Below the pieces are notes generated by a model that saw nothing but the letters and a program-made list of their open reading frames with translations, had not been told where the DNA came from and made no database searches. Positions 25,963 through 35,215 of a stretch of DNA of 64,000 nucleotides are shown here, piece by piece. Numbering within the stretch: the stretch's first letter is position 1; every line of letters begins with the position of its first letter. The DNA comes from Gordonia sihwensis NBRC 108236. Its GTDB lineage: Bacteria > Actinomycetota > Actinomycetes > Mycobacteriales > Mycobacteriaceae. The position numbers and the translations under genes are program-made. The stretch covers positions 62,001 through 126,000 of the forward strand of contig NZ_BANU01000006.1 of assembly GCF_000333035.1 (NCBI RefSeq). The letters run 5' to 3'.

Positions 25963-27300
25963 ATGGACCGCCAACAGGAATTCGTGCTGCGCACCCTCGA
26001 AGAGCGGGACATCCGCTTCGTCCGACTGTGGTTCACCGACATCCTCGGCTATCTGAAATCGGTGGCGATCGCGCCGGCCGAACTGGAAGGCGCGTTCGCC
26101 GAGGGCATCGGTTTCGACGGGTCGGCGATCGAAGGCTTCTCTCGCGTGTCCGAAGCCGACATGGTGGCCAAGCCCGACCCGTCGACCTTCCAGATCCTGC
26201 CGTGGCGCGACGAGGGCGACCTGTACTCGGCGCGCATCTTCTGCGACATCACGATGCCCGACGGTTCGCCGTCCTGGGCCGACCCTCGCAACGTGCTGCG
26301 CAGGCAGCTCAACCGTGCGGCCGATCAGGGGTTCACCTGCTACGTCCATCCGGAGATCGAGTTCTTCCTGTTGAAGGACAAGCCGATCGACGGCACGCCG
26401 CCGATTCCGGCCGACCGCGGCGGCTACTTCGATCAGGCGTTCCATGCCCTGGCGCCGAACTTCCGCCGCCACGCGATCGACGCGCTGGAGGCGATGGGCA
26501 TCTCGGTGGAGTTCTCGCATCACGAGGGCGCGCCGGGGCAGCAGGAGATCGACCTGCGTTACGCCGATGCGCTGTCGATGGCCGACAACGTCATGACCTT
26601 CCGCTACCTGGTGAAGCAGGTGGCCTTCAGCGACGGGGTCCGCGCCACCTTCATGCCCAAGCCCTTCAGCGAGTACCCGGGCTCGGCGATGCACACGCAT
26701 ATGAGTCTGTTCGAGGGCGACACCAACGCCTTCCACAATCCCGACGACCCGATGCAGCTGTCGACGGTCGGCAAGCAGTTCATCGCGGGGATTCTGAAGC
26801 ATTCCGGTGAGATCAGCGCCGTCACCAACCAGTGGGTGAACAGCTACAAGCGCCTCATCTACGGCGACGAGGCCCCCACCGCCGCCACATGGGGCGGCGC
26901 CAACCGCTCGGCGATGATCCGGCTGCCGCTCTACACGCCGAACAAGGCGTCGTCGCGCCGCGTGGAGATCCGGACACCCGACTCCGCGTGCAATCCGTAC
27001 CTGACGTTCGCGGTGCTCCTGGCCGCGGGCATGAAGGGGATCGAGAACGAGTACGAGCTGCCGGACGAGGCCGAGGACAACGTCTGGGCGCTCACCGAGG
27101 CCGAACGTCGCGCGATGGGCTACCGCGAGCTCCCTGGCTCACTCGCCGATGCGCTCGTCGAGATGGAGAAGTCGGAACTGGTGGCCGAGACGCTGGGTGA
27201 GCATGTCTTCGACTACTTTCTGCGCAACAAGCGCGCGGAGTGGAACGCGTACCGCGGCCGGGTGACGCCGTACGAGCTCGAGAACTACCTGCCGCTGTAA
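25963..27300 (+). CDS. glnA2: glutamine synthetase-type enzyme GlnA2
   Basis: A 445-aa type I GS-family enzyme (Rv2222c type). Family landmarks are [45 protein letters not shown], the ATP-binding [18 protein letters not shown] and NRSAMIRLP. At the place where GlnA1 has the adenylylated Tyr (DLYELPPE), GlnA2 has Trp375 ([10 protein letters not shown]), so control by GlnE-type adenylylation is not expected. Related GlnA2 enzymes include weak glutamine synthetases, and some GS-like paralogues are gamma-glutamylpolyamine synthetases. The start appears leaderless (TAAGGT plus 6 bases). glnE follows after 11 bases. Confidence 0.92.
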   Translation: MDRQQEFVLRTLEERDIRFVRLWFTDILGYLKSVAIAPAELEGAFAEGIGFDGSAIEGFSRVSEADMVAKPDPSTFQILPWRDEGDLYSARIFCDITMPDGSPSWADPRNVLRRQLNRAADQGFTCYVHPEIEFFLLKDKPIDGTPPIPADRGGYFDQAFHALAPNFRRHAIDALEAMGISVEFSHHEGAPGQQEIDLRYADALSMADNVMTFRYLVKQVAFSDGVRATFMPKPFSEYPGSAMHTHMSLFEGDTNAFHNPDDPMQLSTVGKQFIAGILKHSGEISAVTNQWVNSYKRLIYGDEAPTAATWGGANRSAMIRLPLYTPNKASSRRVEIRTPDSACNPYLTFAVLLAAGMKGIENEYELPDEAEDNVWALTEAERRAMGYRELPGSLADALVEMEKSELVAETLGEHVFDYFLRNKRAEWNAYRGRVTPYELENYLPL

Positions 27301-27311
27301 GGGAGGCACGT

Positions 27312-30300
27312 GTGACTGTTTCCCGTGGCCGTTCCACCGTCCCCAGCCCCGGCCGCCTCGGTCTGCTGCAGCCCGAGGCGCGCGCGCGTCTGGCCTCACT
27401 CGGCTGGACCGAACCGGAGCACATCGACCTGTTGTGGTCGCTCTCGCGGGCGGCCGACGCCGATCTGGCCCTCGCCGCGCTGATCCGGCTCCGCGACGCC
27501 GACCCCGACGCCTGGCCGGAGATCAGCCGGCTGATGGCCCGTAACAAGCATTTCCGGGGGCGTCTGCTCTCCGTGCTCGGCGGGTCGGACGCGCTGGGCG
27601 ACCACGTGGTCGCCGAGCCCGGCACGTGGCGGCTGCTTCTCGACGACGAGCTGCCGGACGAGATCGCGGTCCGCGAGTCGCTGCTGAGCGCGGTGGCCGC
27701 GACCCCCGAGCCGGGCGCGGACGAACGCGGAGATCTCCTGTACCGCGCCGGGGTCACCGGTCCGGACGCGGTAGCCGCGCTGCGCTGCGCCTACCGGGAC
27801 CAGTTACTCGTCCTGGCGGCACACGATCTGGCGGCGACGGTCGAAGACGAGCCCGTCCTGTATCTGCCCGAGGTGGGGGCACGCCTGTCCGATCTCGCCG
27901 ACGCCGCACTGACCGCGGCCCTGGCGGTGGCGATCGCGACGGTGCTCGACGAGGATCCCCTCGAGATCGATCTCGCGGTGATCGCGATGGGCAAATGCGG
28001 GGCGCGCGAACTGAACTACGTCAGCGATGTAGACGTGGTCTTCGTCGCCGAGCCGGCGGACTCGGTGTCGGCGCGCATCGCGGGGGAGATGATGCGCATC
28101 GGCTCGTCGGCGTTCTTCGACGTCGATGCGGGACTGCGGCCGGAGGGAAAGCGCGGCGCCCTCACGCGGACGCTGGAATCGCATGTGGCGTACTACCGTC
28201 GGTGGGCCAAGACCTGGGAGTTCCAGGCGTTGCTGAAGGCCCGCCCGATGACGGGATCGATGAAGCTCGGCGCCGCCTACATCGAGGCCACTTCGCCGAT
28301 GGTCTGGGACGCGTCCGAACGAGACGACTTCGTACCGGAGGTGCAGGCGATGCGCCGCCGGGTCGAGGCACTGGTGCCGCCGGAGGAGAAGGCTCGCAAT
28401 CTCAAGCTCGGGCGCGGCGGACTGCGCGATGTGGAGTTCGCGGTGCAGCTGCTCCAGATGGTTCACGGCCGCGTGGATCCGGAATTGCACGTCCAGTCGA
28501 CCGTCGACGCTCTCGCCGCGCTCACCGACGGCGGGTACATCGGGCGTGACGACGGCGCGAACTTCTCGGCGTCGTACCAGTTCCTGCGGATGCTGGAGCA
28601 TCGCCTGCAACTGCAGCGGCTGCAGCGCACTCATCTGCTGCCCGATCCCGACGACACCGCGGCCATGCGGTGGTTGGCGCGGGCGGCGCACGTGCGGCCC
28701 GAGGGCGACAAGGACGCGACCCAGGTCCTCGGCCGCGAGCTGCGCAAACAGCGGACCCGGGTCCGGCAGCTGCATGAGAAGCTCTTCTACCGTCCGCTGC
28801 TGGAGTCGGTCGCCCGACTCGACAAGGGGGCGCTGCGGCTGTCGGACGAGTCGGCCAAGCGTCAGCTCGCCGTGCTGGGCTGGGCGTTCCCCGATCGCGC
28901 GCTCGCGCACATCCGGGTGCTCGGATCGGAGCCGGGGCGCAGCGGCCAGATCCAGATGCTGATCCTGCCGAGTCTGCTCGAGCACATCAGCGACACCCCC
29001 GATCCCGATGCCGGCCTGCTGAACTACCGCAGGCTGTGCGACGAGGTGGTGGGCGTCGACTGGTTCCTGCGCCTGCTGCGCGACGACGCGGTGGTCGCCG
29101 AACGGCTGATGCACGTTCTCGGCACCAGCGAGTACATCGCCGACCTCCTGATGCGCTCGCCCGACGTGATCCAGCTGTATTCGACGGGGGCGACCGGACC
29201 CAAGCTCACCGAGGTCGATTCGGCCGACGTGGTGAAAGGTCTGGTCGCCTCCACCATGCGGGCCACCGACCTCGACCGGGCGATCGCCGTGGCGCGGTCG
29301 CATCGACGCGCCGAACTCGCGCGGATCGCCTCGGCCGATCTGCTCGGGCTGATGTCGGTGCAGGAGGTGTGCCGGGCGCTGTCGACCGTCTGGGCGGCGG
29401 TGCTCGGCGCGGCGCTCGACAAGGTGATCGCGTCGACGCTGGACCGCGGGGCGCGGGCGCCGGCCCGGATCGCCGTCATCGGGATGGGCAGGCTCGGCGG
29501 TGGCGAACTCGGCTACGGGTCGGACGCCGACGTGCTGTTCGTGTGCGAGCCGGCCGACGGCGTCGACGAATCGGAGGCGCTGCGCTGGGCGCAGACGGTG
29601 GCCGACCAGGTCCGCAGTCTGCTGGGGACGCCGAGCGCCGATCCGCCGCTCGAGGTGGACGTCGGTCTGCGGCCCGAGGGGAAGAACGGGCCCATCGTCC
29701 GGACCCTCGGATCGTACGAGGCCTACTACCGCCAATGGGCCCAGCCGTGGGAGGTGCAGGCGCTGTTGCGCGCCCACTCGGTGGCCGGCGATTCCGACCT
29801 GGGGCTGCGCTTCCTCCACATGATCGACGTGACGCGGTACCCCGAGGGCGGGGTGTCCGCGGAGGCTGTTCGGGAGATCCGGCGCATCAAGGCCCGCGTC
29901 GACTCCGAACGACTGCCGCGCGGCGCCGATCCGGCCACTCACACCAAACTCGGCCGCGGCGGGCTCGCCGACGTCGAGTGGACGGTGCAGTTGATGCAGT
30001 TGCGCTACGCGCACAAGTACCCGCAACTGCACAACACGTCCACGCTCGAGACACTCGAGGCGATCCGGGAGCTGGAGCTGCTCACCGAGGACCAGGTGGA
30101 CATGCTGGCGGACGCCTGGCTGACCGCGACCAAGGCGCGCAACGCGCTCGTGCTGGTGCGCGGCAAGCCGGTCGATCAACTGCCGGGGCCGGGGCGCGCT
30201 CTGCGATCGGTCGCGTACGCTGCGGGATGGCCGCAGGACGAGGCGCAGGAGTTCCTGGAGCACTACATGCGGGTGACGCGGCGAGCGAAGGCCGTCGTGG

Positions 30301-30320
30301 TGGAGGTATTCGAGAGCTGA
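27312..30320 (+). CDS. glnE: bifunctional glutamine synthetase adenylyltransferase/deadenylyltransferase
   Basis: GlnE attaches and removes AMP on the regulatory Tyr of GlnA1 according to nitrogen status. The 1002-aa protein has two nucleotidyltransferase domains: the N-terminal deadenylylase with [19 protein letters not shown] (about residue 230) and the C-terminal adenylylase with [21 protein letters not shown] (about residue 725), each followed by a GlnE helical domain. The GTG start ([10 protein letters not shown]) has GGGAGG 5 bases upstream, and the preceding open frame overlaps glnA2 and is not used. In M. tuberculosis glnE is essential and also lies directly after glnA2. Confidence 0.95.
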   Translation: MTVSRGRSTVPSPGRLGLLQPEARARLASLGWTEPEHIDLLWSLSRAADADLALAALIRLRDADPDAWPEISRLMARNKHFRGRLLSVLGGSDALGDHVVAEPGTWRLLLDDELPDEIAVRESLLSAVAATPEPGADERGDLLYRAGVTGPDAVAALRCAYRDQLLVLAAHDLAATVEDEPVLYLPEVGARLSDLADAALTAALAVAIATVLDEDPLEIDLAVIAMGKCGARELNYVSDVDVVFVAEPADSVSARIAGEMMRIGSSAFFDVDAGLRPEGKRGALTRTLESHVAYYRRWAKTWEFQALLKARPMTGSMKLGAAYIEATSPMVWDASERDDFVPEVQAMRRRVEALVPPEEKARNLKLGRGGLRDVEFAVQLLQMVHGRVDPELHVQSTVDALAALTDGGYIGRDDGANFSASYQFLRMLEHRLQLQRLQRTHLLPDPDDTAAMRWLARAAHVRPEGDKDATQVLGRELRKQRTRVRQLHEKLFYRPLLESVARLDKGALRLSDESAKRQLAVLGWAFPDRALAHIRVLGSEPGRSGQIQMLILPSLLEHISDTPDPDAGLLNYRRLCDEVVGVDWFLRLLRDDAVVAERLMHVLGTSEYIADLLMRSPDVIQLYSTGATGPKLTEVDSADVVKGLVASTMRATDLDRAIAVARSHRRAELARIASADLLGLMSVQEVCRALSTVWAAVLGAALDKVIASTLDRGARAPARIAVIGMGRLGGGELGYGSDADVLFVCEPADGVDESEALRWAQTVADQVRSLLGTPSADPPLEVDVGLRPEGKNGPIVRTLGSYEAYYRQWAQPWEVQALLRAHSVAGDSDLGLRFLHMIDVTRYPEGGVSAEAVREIRRIKARVDSERLPRGADPATHTKLGRGGLADVEWTVQLMQLRYAHKYPQLHNTSTLETLEAIRELELLTEDQVDMLADAWLTATKARNALVLVRGKPVDQLPGPGRALRSVAYAAGWPQDEAQEFLEHYMRVTRRAKAVVVEVFES

Positions 30321-30357
30321 TCGACCCGGCCCACGGAGTCGCGGCCGGACGAGAGGC

Positions 30358-31476
30358 GTGCTGCGAGACGTGAGCATTCTGCACCGAGCGTGGGGCCGAC
30401 CGGTCGCCGATGCGATCACCGCGGGTATCCGCGCCGGCCAGAAGGCGGCCGCGCCGGCGTTGCGTGCGGTGCAGACGCTCGCGCAGGCTCTGCCTCTCGA
30501 CCTGCTCGTGGAGGTCGGCAGCGAACGGCAGCGCGCGTCCAACCGGGTGGTCTACGACTTCTTCTCCGGAATCGGTCCCGAACTGGCGCATCCCGGCGGA
30601 TCGCTGCCGGGCGCGAATCGGTGGGACGTTCCGTGTGATCCGGAGCATCCGGTTCCGGTGATCCTCGTGCACGGCACGGCGGGCGTTGCGCAGACCAACT
30701 GGGGCACGTACGTTCCGCTCCTGGTGGGTGCGGGATTCTCGGTGTTCACGCTCACCTACGGAGCCACGGAGGGCGCCAGGTGGCCCATCTCCGCGCTCGG
30801 CGGCATGCGCCGGATCGAGGACAGCGCCGCCGAGTTCGGCCGATTCGCCGAGAAGGTGATGGCATCGACGGGAACCGACCGCATCGACGTGGTGGGGCAT
30901 TCGCAGGGCACGCTCGTCCCGGCGTACTGGGCCAAGTTCCTGGGCGGGGAGGACCGGATCCGACGATACGTCTCCCTCGCCCCCTTGTGGCAGGGGACCT
31001 CGACTTTCGCCCGCGCACGCCCTGTGGCCGCGCAACTCGAGCGCCGGCTGGGGATCGATCCGAGCGCGGTGATCCCATGTCATGCCTTGCCGCAGATGAT
31101 GCAGGGGTCGACGTTCCTGCGCCGCCTGAACTCCGGCGGCAGTCCGTACGTGCGCGGGACCGCGTACACCAACATCTCCACGGTTCACGACGAACTGGTG
31201 CGCCCGTACACCTCGGGGCAGGTGGAGGGCGGACCCGGTCACGACGTCACCAACATCGTCCTGCAGGACGGGTGCGGCAAGGACTTCTCCGACCACCTGG
31301 GCATCTGCGGCTCGCCGCGCGCCGCGGCGATGGTCGTCAACGCTCTCGAGGGCCGCGACGTGCGCGTGGTGCCCTGCCGGCTGGTGGCGCCGTTCTTCGG
31401 CTCGCCGCTGCTGCGCCGAACCGGTGGGGCCCCGGAGTTCATCACACCGTTCGCTCCGTCGCGACGGGATCGCTGA
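30358..31476 (+). CDS. class 2 lipase-like alpha/beta hydrolase
   Basis: A 372-aa hydrolase resembling actinobacterial triacylglycerol lipases (lipase class 2, PF01674). The oxyanion motif is VPVILVHGTAG, and the nucleophile is Ser182 in DVVGHSQGT; the acid/His are likely in the region GHDVTNIVLQDGCGKDFSDHLGI. The sequence lacks a clear signal peptide, so it may act inside the cell or use another export path. The GTG at 30358 is only one base after GAGAGG; GTG 30370 is an alternative start. It opens island A, 37 bases after glnE. Confidence 0.78.
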   Translation: MLRDVSILHRAWGRPVADAITAGIRAGQKAAAPALRAVQTLAQALPLDLLVEVGSERQRASNRVVYDFFSGIGPELAHPGGSLPGANRWDVPCDPEHPVPVILVHGTAGVAQTNWGTYVPLLVGAGFSVFTLTYGATEGARWPISALGGMRRIEDSAAEFGRFAEKVMASTGTDRIDVVGHSQGTLVPAYWAKFLGGEDRIRRYVSLAPLWQGTSTFARARPVAAQLERRLGIDPSAVIPCHALPQMMQGSTFLRRLNSGGSPYVRGTAYTNISTVHDELVRPYTSGQVEGGPGHDVTNIVLQDGCGKDFSDHLGICGSPRAAAMVVNALEGRDVRVVPCRLVAPFFGSPLLRRTGGAPEFITPFAPSRRDR

Positions 31477-31508
31477 CGTCGGCTTTCACGCGATTCCGCG
31501 GCGAAGCC

Positions 31509-31567
31509 TTGACATCTGGAAGAAGAGGGGTGATTGTAGTCACACCTGAACAAACCGAACGCTCGGT
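31509..31567 (+). promoter_or_regulatory. promoter and possible operator before the cyclase / acyl-CoA synthetase operon
   Basis: A consensus -35 TTGACA (31509-31514) is followed 17-20 bases later by weak -10 candidates (GATTGT or TGTAGT). Downstream, at 31554-31567, the imperfect palindrome ACCGA-ACGC-TCGGT would sit just after the transcription start, a good place for a TetR-type repressor. The XRE-TetR protein at 34-35 kb is the obvious candidate. Confidence 0.5.
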
Positions 31568-31600
31568 AGTGAGTGTTCAATTCTGGAAGGTGTGACTCCC

Positions 31601-32557
31601 ATGACCGATGCTCCCGACCTTACCGATCTGCTGGCCGACGCACCGTCCAACTGGGGCAAGTGGGGCCCCGACGACGAGGTCGGATCGTTGAACTACCTGA
31701 CCCCGGACCAGGTTCTCGCGGGGGCGTCGGAGATCCGGAAGGGCGAACTGTTCACGCTGCAGCGGCTCATCGGAGACCCCGCCGGCGATCCGGTGTGGCC
31801 GGGCCGCAGTCCGGCCACCCGCGAGATGATCTTGGACGAGTCGCACTGGGACGAGGGCGGCGACGGGCCGGCGTTCCCGGGCGGATTGCACTACGCCGAC
31901 GACAAGCTGAACGCATTCCTGCAGGGGTCCACGCAATACGACGCGCTCGGCCACGTCTGGTACGACGGCAAGATCTGGAACGGCTTCGACGCCCGCACCA
32001 CCATCGGTGGCCTCGACAAGGCGAGCGTGGAGCCGATCGCCCAGCGCGGTGTCGCGGGGCGGGCGAATCTGCTAGACATGGCCCGATTCCGCGGGAAGGA
32101 CTATCTCGACCCGGGGGAGACGTTCACGCACGAGGATCTGATCGCCTGCGCCGAAGCGCAGGGCACGCCGATCGCCGAGCGCGACATCCTCATGATCCGG
32201 ACCAACCACCTGCAGTTGTTCTTCGAGAAGGGAGACGCCTTCTACGAGGACTTCTGCGAGTCGGGACTGGTGTACTCGCCGGAGCTCGTCGAGTGGTTCC
32301 AGGAGATGGAGATCCCGAACCTGGTCACCGACACCATCGCCAACGAGGTGACCTTCGACCCCGACAGCGGAGTCGCGCTGGTGCTGCACAACGCGCTGAT
32401 GCGCAATCTCGGTATCGCGTTCACCGAGATCTGCGACTTGGAGCGACTCGCCGAGGACTCCGCGGCGGACGGTCGTTACACGTCGTTCTACGTCGCGGCC
32501 CCGCTCAAGATCCACCGCGCCACCGGTGCCCCGGTGAACCCGGTGGCGATCAAGTGA
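31601..32557 (+). CDS. cyclase-family (kynurenine formamidase-like) hydrolase
   Basis: A 318-aa member of the cyclase family (PF04199). The canonical metal motif HxGTHxDxxxH is replaced by GSTQYDALGH (residues 109-118), so two histidine ligands are changed while the Asp and last His stay. This variant is typical of a subfamily found with degradation genes, so hydrolysis of a cyclic or amide substrate is possible but unproven. The ATG at 31601 has GGAAGG 10 bases upstream. The stop overlaps the next gene (GTGA), so the enzyme is produced with an acyl-CoA synthetase. Confidence 0.82.
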   Translation: MTDAPDLTDLLADAPSNWGKWGPDDEVGSLNYLTPDQVLAGASEIRKGELFTLQRLIGDPAGDPVWPGRSPATREMILDESHWDEGGDGPAFPGGLHYADDKLNAFLQGSTQYDALGHVWYDGKIWNGFDARTTIGGLDKASVEPIAQRGVAGRANLLDMARFRGKDYLDPGETFTHEDLIACAEAQGTPIAERDILMIRTNHLQLFFEKGDAFYEDFCESGLVYSPELVEWFQEMEIPNLVTDTIANEVTFDPDSGVALVLHNALMRNLGIAFTEICDLERLAEDSAADGRYTSFYVAAPLKIHRATGAPVNPVAIK

Positions 32558-34227
32558 GCGCGTACACCGACCGTCCCTGGCTCGCGCGGTATCGGGCCGG
32601 TACGCCGACGGACATCACCGCGGAGAACGCGTCCGCACTCCAGATCTTCATGAGCGCCGCCGCCCACGCTCCTGACGCTCCGGCGATCAAGTACTTCGAC
32701 GGAGTGCTGACCTACGGCGAACTCGACGCGGCCGCGGACGCGCTCGCCGGTGCACTGCGCGCCGACGGCTTCACGGCCGGGGATCGCTTGGCGGTCTACG
32801 TGCAGAACAACCCGGCGTTCGTGATCGGACTCCTCGCGGCGTGGAAGGCCGGCGGATCCGCCGTGGCCGTCAACCCGATGAATCGACAGCGAGAACTCGC
32901 CTACCTCCTCGAGGATTCGGGGGCGACGGCGCTGCTGACGCTGAACACTCTGTACGACGAGGTGGCCGCGGAGGTCATCGCGGGCGGCACGACCGCCGTC
33001 CGCACGGTGATCTCGGTGTCGGCGCTCGACGGTCAGTCGCGCGACGACGACCGGGTGCTCGGCGACCAGAGCGCCGACGTGCCGGTCGGCACCCGTGCCC
33101 TGTCGGCGATCATCGCCGAGCACGACGGCACTCCCGTGACGCCGACGGCGCCGTCTGCGGACGATCTGGCGGTCTTGACCTACACGTCCGGTACCACTGG
33201 AAAACCCAAGGGTGCGTTGAATACTCACGGCAACCTGGCGTTCAATGCGCAGACCTACCGGGACTGGATCGGGCTCACCGGTGAGGACGTGGTGCTCGGC
33301 GTCGCGCCGCTGTTCCACATCACCGGTCTCGTGGGCCACGTGATGCTCGCTCCGCTGCTCCGGATTCCGCTGGTCCTCACGCACCGGTTCGCGCCCGCGG
33401 TGATGGTGGACGCCGTGCGCGAACACCGTCCGACGTTCACCGTCGGTGCGATCACCGCCTACATCGCCCTCGCCGACTCCGGCGGCGCGCGGCCGGGTGA
33501 CTTCGACTCGCTGCGGGCCCTGTACTCGGGCGGCGCGCCGATCGCGCCCGCGGTGGCCGATCGTCTCGAATCGGTGTTCGGTGCGTACATCCACAACATC
33601 TACGGCCTCACGGAGACCAACTCACCGTCGCATGCGGTGCCCTTCGGAGTGCGGGCGCCGGTGGACGGCGAGTCCGGGGCCCTGTCGGTCGGGGTGCCGG
33701 TGTTCAACACCGTGGTCCGGGTCGTCGACGACGACGGTGAAGACCTGCCGGTGGGTGCGATCGGCGAGTTCGCGACCTCGGGGCCCCAGGTGGTGCCGGG
33801 ATACTGGAACCGTCCGGACGCCACCGCCGAGTCGATTCCCGGCGGTGAACTGCGCACCGGCGACGTCGGCTTCATGGACTCCGACGGCTGGTTCTACCTG
33901 GTCGATCGCAAGAAGGACATGATCAACGCATCCGGTTACAAGGTGTGGCCCCGTGAAGTGGAAGACGTCTTGTACGGTCATCCGGCCGTCGCCGAGGCAG
34001 CGGTGGTCGGCGTGCCCGACGAGTACCGGGGGGAGACGGTGAAGGCCTTCGTCTCCCTTCAACCGGGCAAGGCCGCCACCGGCGAGGAGATCGTCGAGTT
34101 CTGCAAGTCGCAGATGGCGGCCTACAAGTACCCGAGATCGGTGGAGATCCTCGACGAACTGCCGAAGACCGCGACCGGCAAGGTGTTGCGCCGCACGCTG
34201 CGCGACCAGGCGGCCGCGCGCGCCTGA
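32554..34227 (+). CDS. AMP-binding acyl-CoA synthetase (first of two paralogues)
   Basis: A 557-aa ANL-superfamily ligase that should activate a carboxylic acid as acyl-AMP and then acyl-CoA. Core motifs: P-loop LTYTSGTTGKPKGALNTH, the A5 motif IYGLTETNSPSHA, RTGDVGFMDSDGWFYLVDRKKDMI (hinge Asp-Arg-Lys), and PKTATGKVLRR with the catalytic Lys. Residues 1-35 precede the usual start of the fold. It overlaps the cyclase by GTGA and probably acts on its product. It closely resembles the ligase at 35216-36778 (both share NPAFVIGLLAAWKAGG-like and PLFHITG-like stretches). Confidence 0.9.
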   Translation: MSAYTDRPWLARYRAGTPTDITAENASALQIFMSAAAHAPDAPAIKYFDGVLTYGELDAAADALAGALRADGFTAGDRLAVYVQNNPAFVIGLLAAWKAGGSAVAVNPMNRQRELAYLLEDSGATALLTLNTLYDEVAAEVIAGGTTAVRTVISVSALDGQSRDDDRVLGDQSADVPVGTRALSAIIAEHDGTPVTPTAPSADDLAVLTYTSGTTGKPKGALNTHGNLAFNAQTYRDWIGLTGEDVVLGVAPLFHITGLVGHVMLAPLLRIPLVLTHRFAPAVMVDAVREHRPTFTVGAITAYIALADSGGARPGDFDSLRALYSGGAPIAPAVADRLESVFGAYIHNIYGLTETNSPSHAVPFGVRAPVDGESGALSVGVPVFNTVVRVVDDDGEDLPVGAIGEFATSGPQVVPGYWNRPDATAESIPGGELRTGDVGFMDSDGWFYLVDRKKDMINASGYKVWPREVEDVLYGHPAVAEAAVVGVPDEYRGETVKAFVSLQPGKAATGEEIVEFCKSQMAAYKYPRSVEILDELPKTATGKVLRRTLRDQAAARA

Positions 34228-34253
34228 ACGGCGTCGCCCCGCGCCTGTCGGCG

Positions 34254-34291
34254 GTCGGGTCCCGACCGGCTCAGCCCGGCCGGGACCCGAC
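34254..34291. terminator. bidirectional hairpin terminator
   Basis: Arms GTCGGGTCCCG and CGGGACCCGAC (11 bp, perfect) with a 16-base loop. It lies between the convergent ligase and XRE-TetR genes and overlaps the last codons of the latter. No T-run. Confidence 0.6.
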
Positions 34292-35089
34292 GCCGTCGAG
34301 TCCCGCGAGACGGAGACCGAAACGGCGGTAGCGGACCGCGATGTCGGCGGGATCGTCGATGCGCTCCAGCCGGCAGACGCCGGTGCAGAGGTCGAGGACG
34401 GCGCGCGCGGTCGCCGCGGAGTCCTCGTCGTCGCCGTCGGGCAACTGCGCGCGGACCACCTCGAGCAGCCGCCCCGACACCGCCTCTATTCGCGGCCGGT
34501 CCGCGGGGTCGAGGTTGGCACGGTCGGTCACGACGATCCGCATCACGTCGCGCCGAACCGCGGCGAACAGCGCGACCGCCTCGCAGACGTTGCCGAGTGC
34601 GAGCACCCGGTCGTCGACGTCCGCGGCGGCCTCGACGTGTGCCGCGAGCTCGGTGTACGCGAGGTCGAAGACGGCGGTGAGCAACGACTGCTTGCTCGGA
34701 TAGTGGTGATACACGCCGGCTGCGCTGAGTCCGGCCGCGGCCGCGACGGTCCTCATGGTCGCGCCGTGATATCCGGTCTCCACGAAGCAACCGATGGCCG
34801 CGGCGAGGGCGGGGTCGATCTCGCGGTCGGGATAGTCGCGCCAGTCGAACTCCTTGGCCGCGTCGGCCGGCTGTGGTGACTGGAGCTCGGTGAGCGCGGT
34901 GATCGTCGTGTCGAGTTCGGCGGCGATGGCCGCGAGCCGTTCCGGTGAGGCCGCGGTCTTGCCGGTCTCGATCCCGCTCATCGTCCCGACGCTGACTCCC
35001 ACGCGACGGGCGAGCTCTCGCATCGAGATCCCGGCGAGCTCGCGAGCCGGCCGGATCATCAGCTGCGCGCGGGCGCATGGATCGGGCAT
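34271..35089 (-). CDS. dual-HTH regulator: XRE domain fused to TetR domain
   Basis: A 272-aa regulator with two different DNA-binding domains. About residues 10-70 form a Cro/C1 (XRE) helix-turn-helix (ISMRELARRVGVSVGTMSGIETGKTAASPERLAAIAAEL). After a short linker, residues about 90-140 form a TetR N-terminal HTH (GYHGATMRTVAAAAGLSAAGVYHHYPSKQSLL), with a TetR-like helical ligand domain to the end. It sits between two paralogous acyl-CoA synthetases and diverges from the second, so it may sense an acyl-CoA. TACCGT lies 7 bases before the ATG at 35089, so it is probably leaderless; the open frame to 35113 is not needed. Confidence 0.85.
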   Translation of the reverse strand: MPDPCARAQLMIRPARELAGISMRELARRVGVSVGTMSGIETGKTAASPERLAAIAAELDTTITALTELQSPQPADAAKEFDWRDYPDREIDPALAAAIGCFVETGYHGATMRTVAAAAGLSAAGVYHHYPSKQSLLTAVFDLAYTELAAHVEAAADVDDRVLALGNVCEAVALFAAVRRDVMRIVVTDRANLDPADRPRIEAVSGRLLEVVRAQLPDGDDEDSAATARAVLDLCTGVCRLERIDDPADIAVRYRRFGLRLAGLDGVGSRPG

Positions 35090-35215
35090 GGGGTCAACGG
35101 TAATAGGCCGCAACGGTTCCGGGGCGCGACCGGGCCGCGAAAGCGACCTTGTCCCGGTTGCCGCCGCTTACAATCGCGGGTGCGGGCAACCAGCGACGAA
35201 TGAGGGCGCGAACTG

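Noticed and set aside
27804-30542. 912-codon minus-strand open frame
   Set aside because: Antisense to glnE, whose two nucleotidyltransferase motifs are unmistakable; composition (Arg/His/Gln) is that of a shadow frame.
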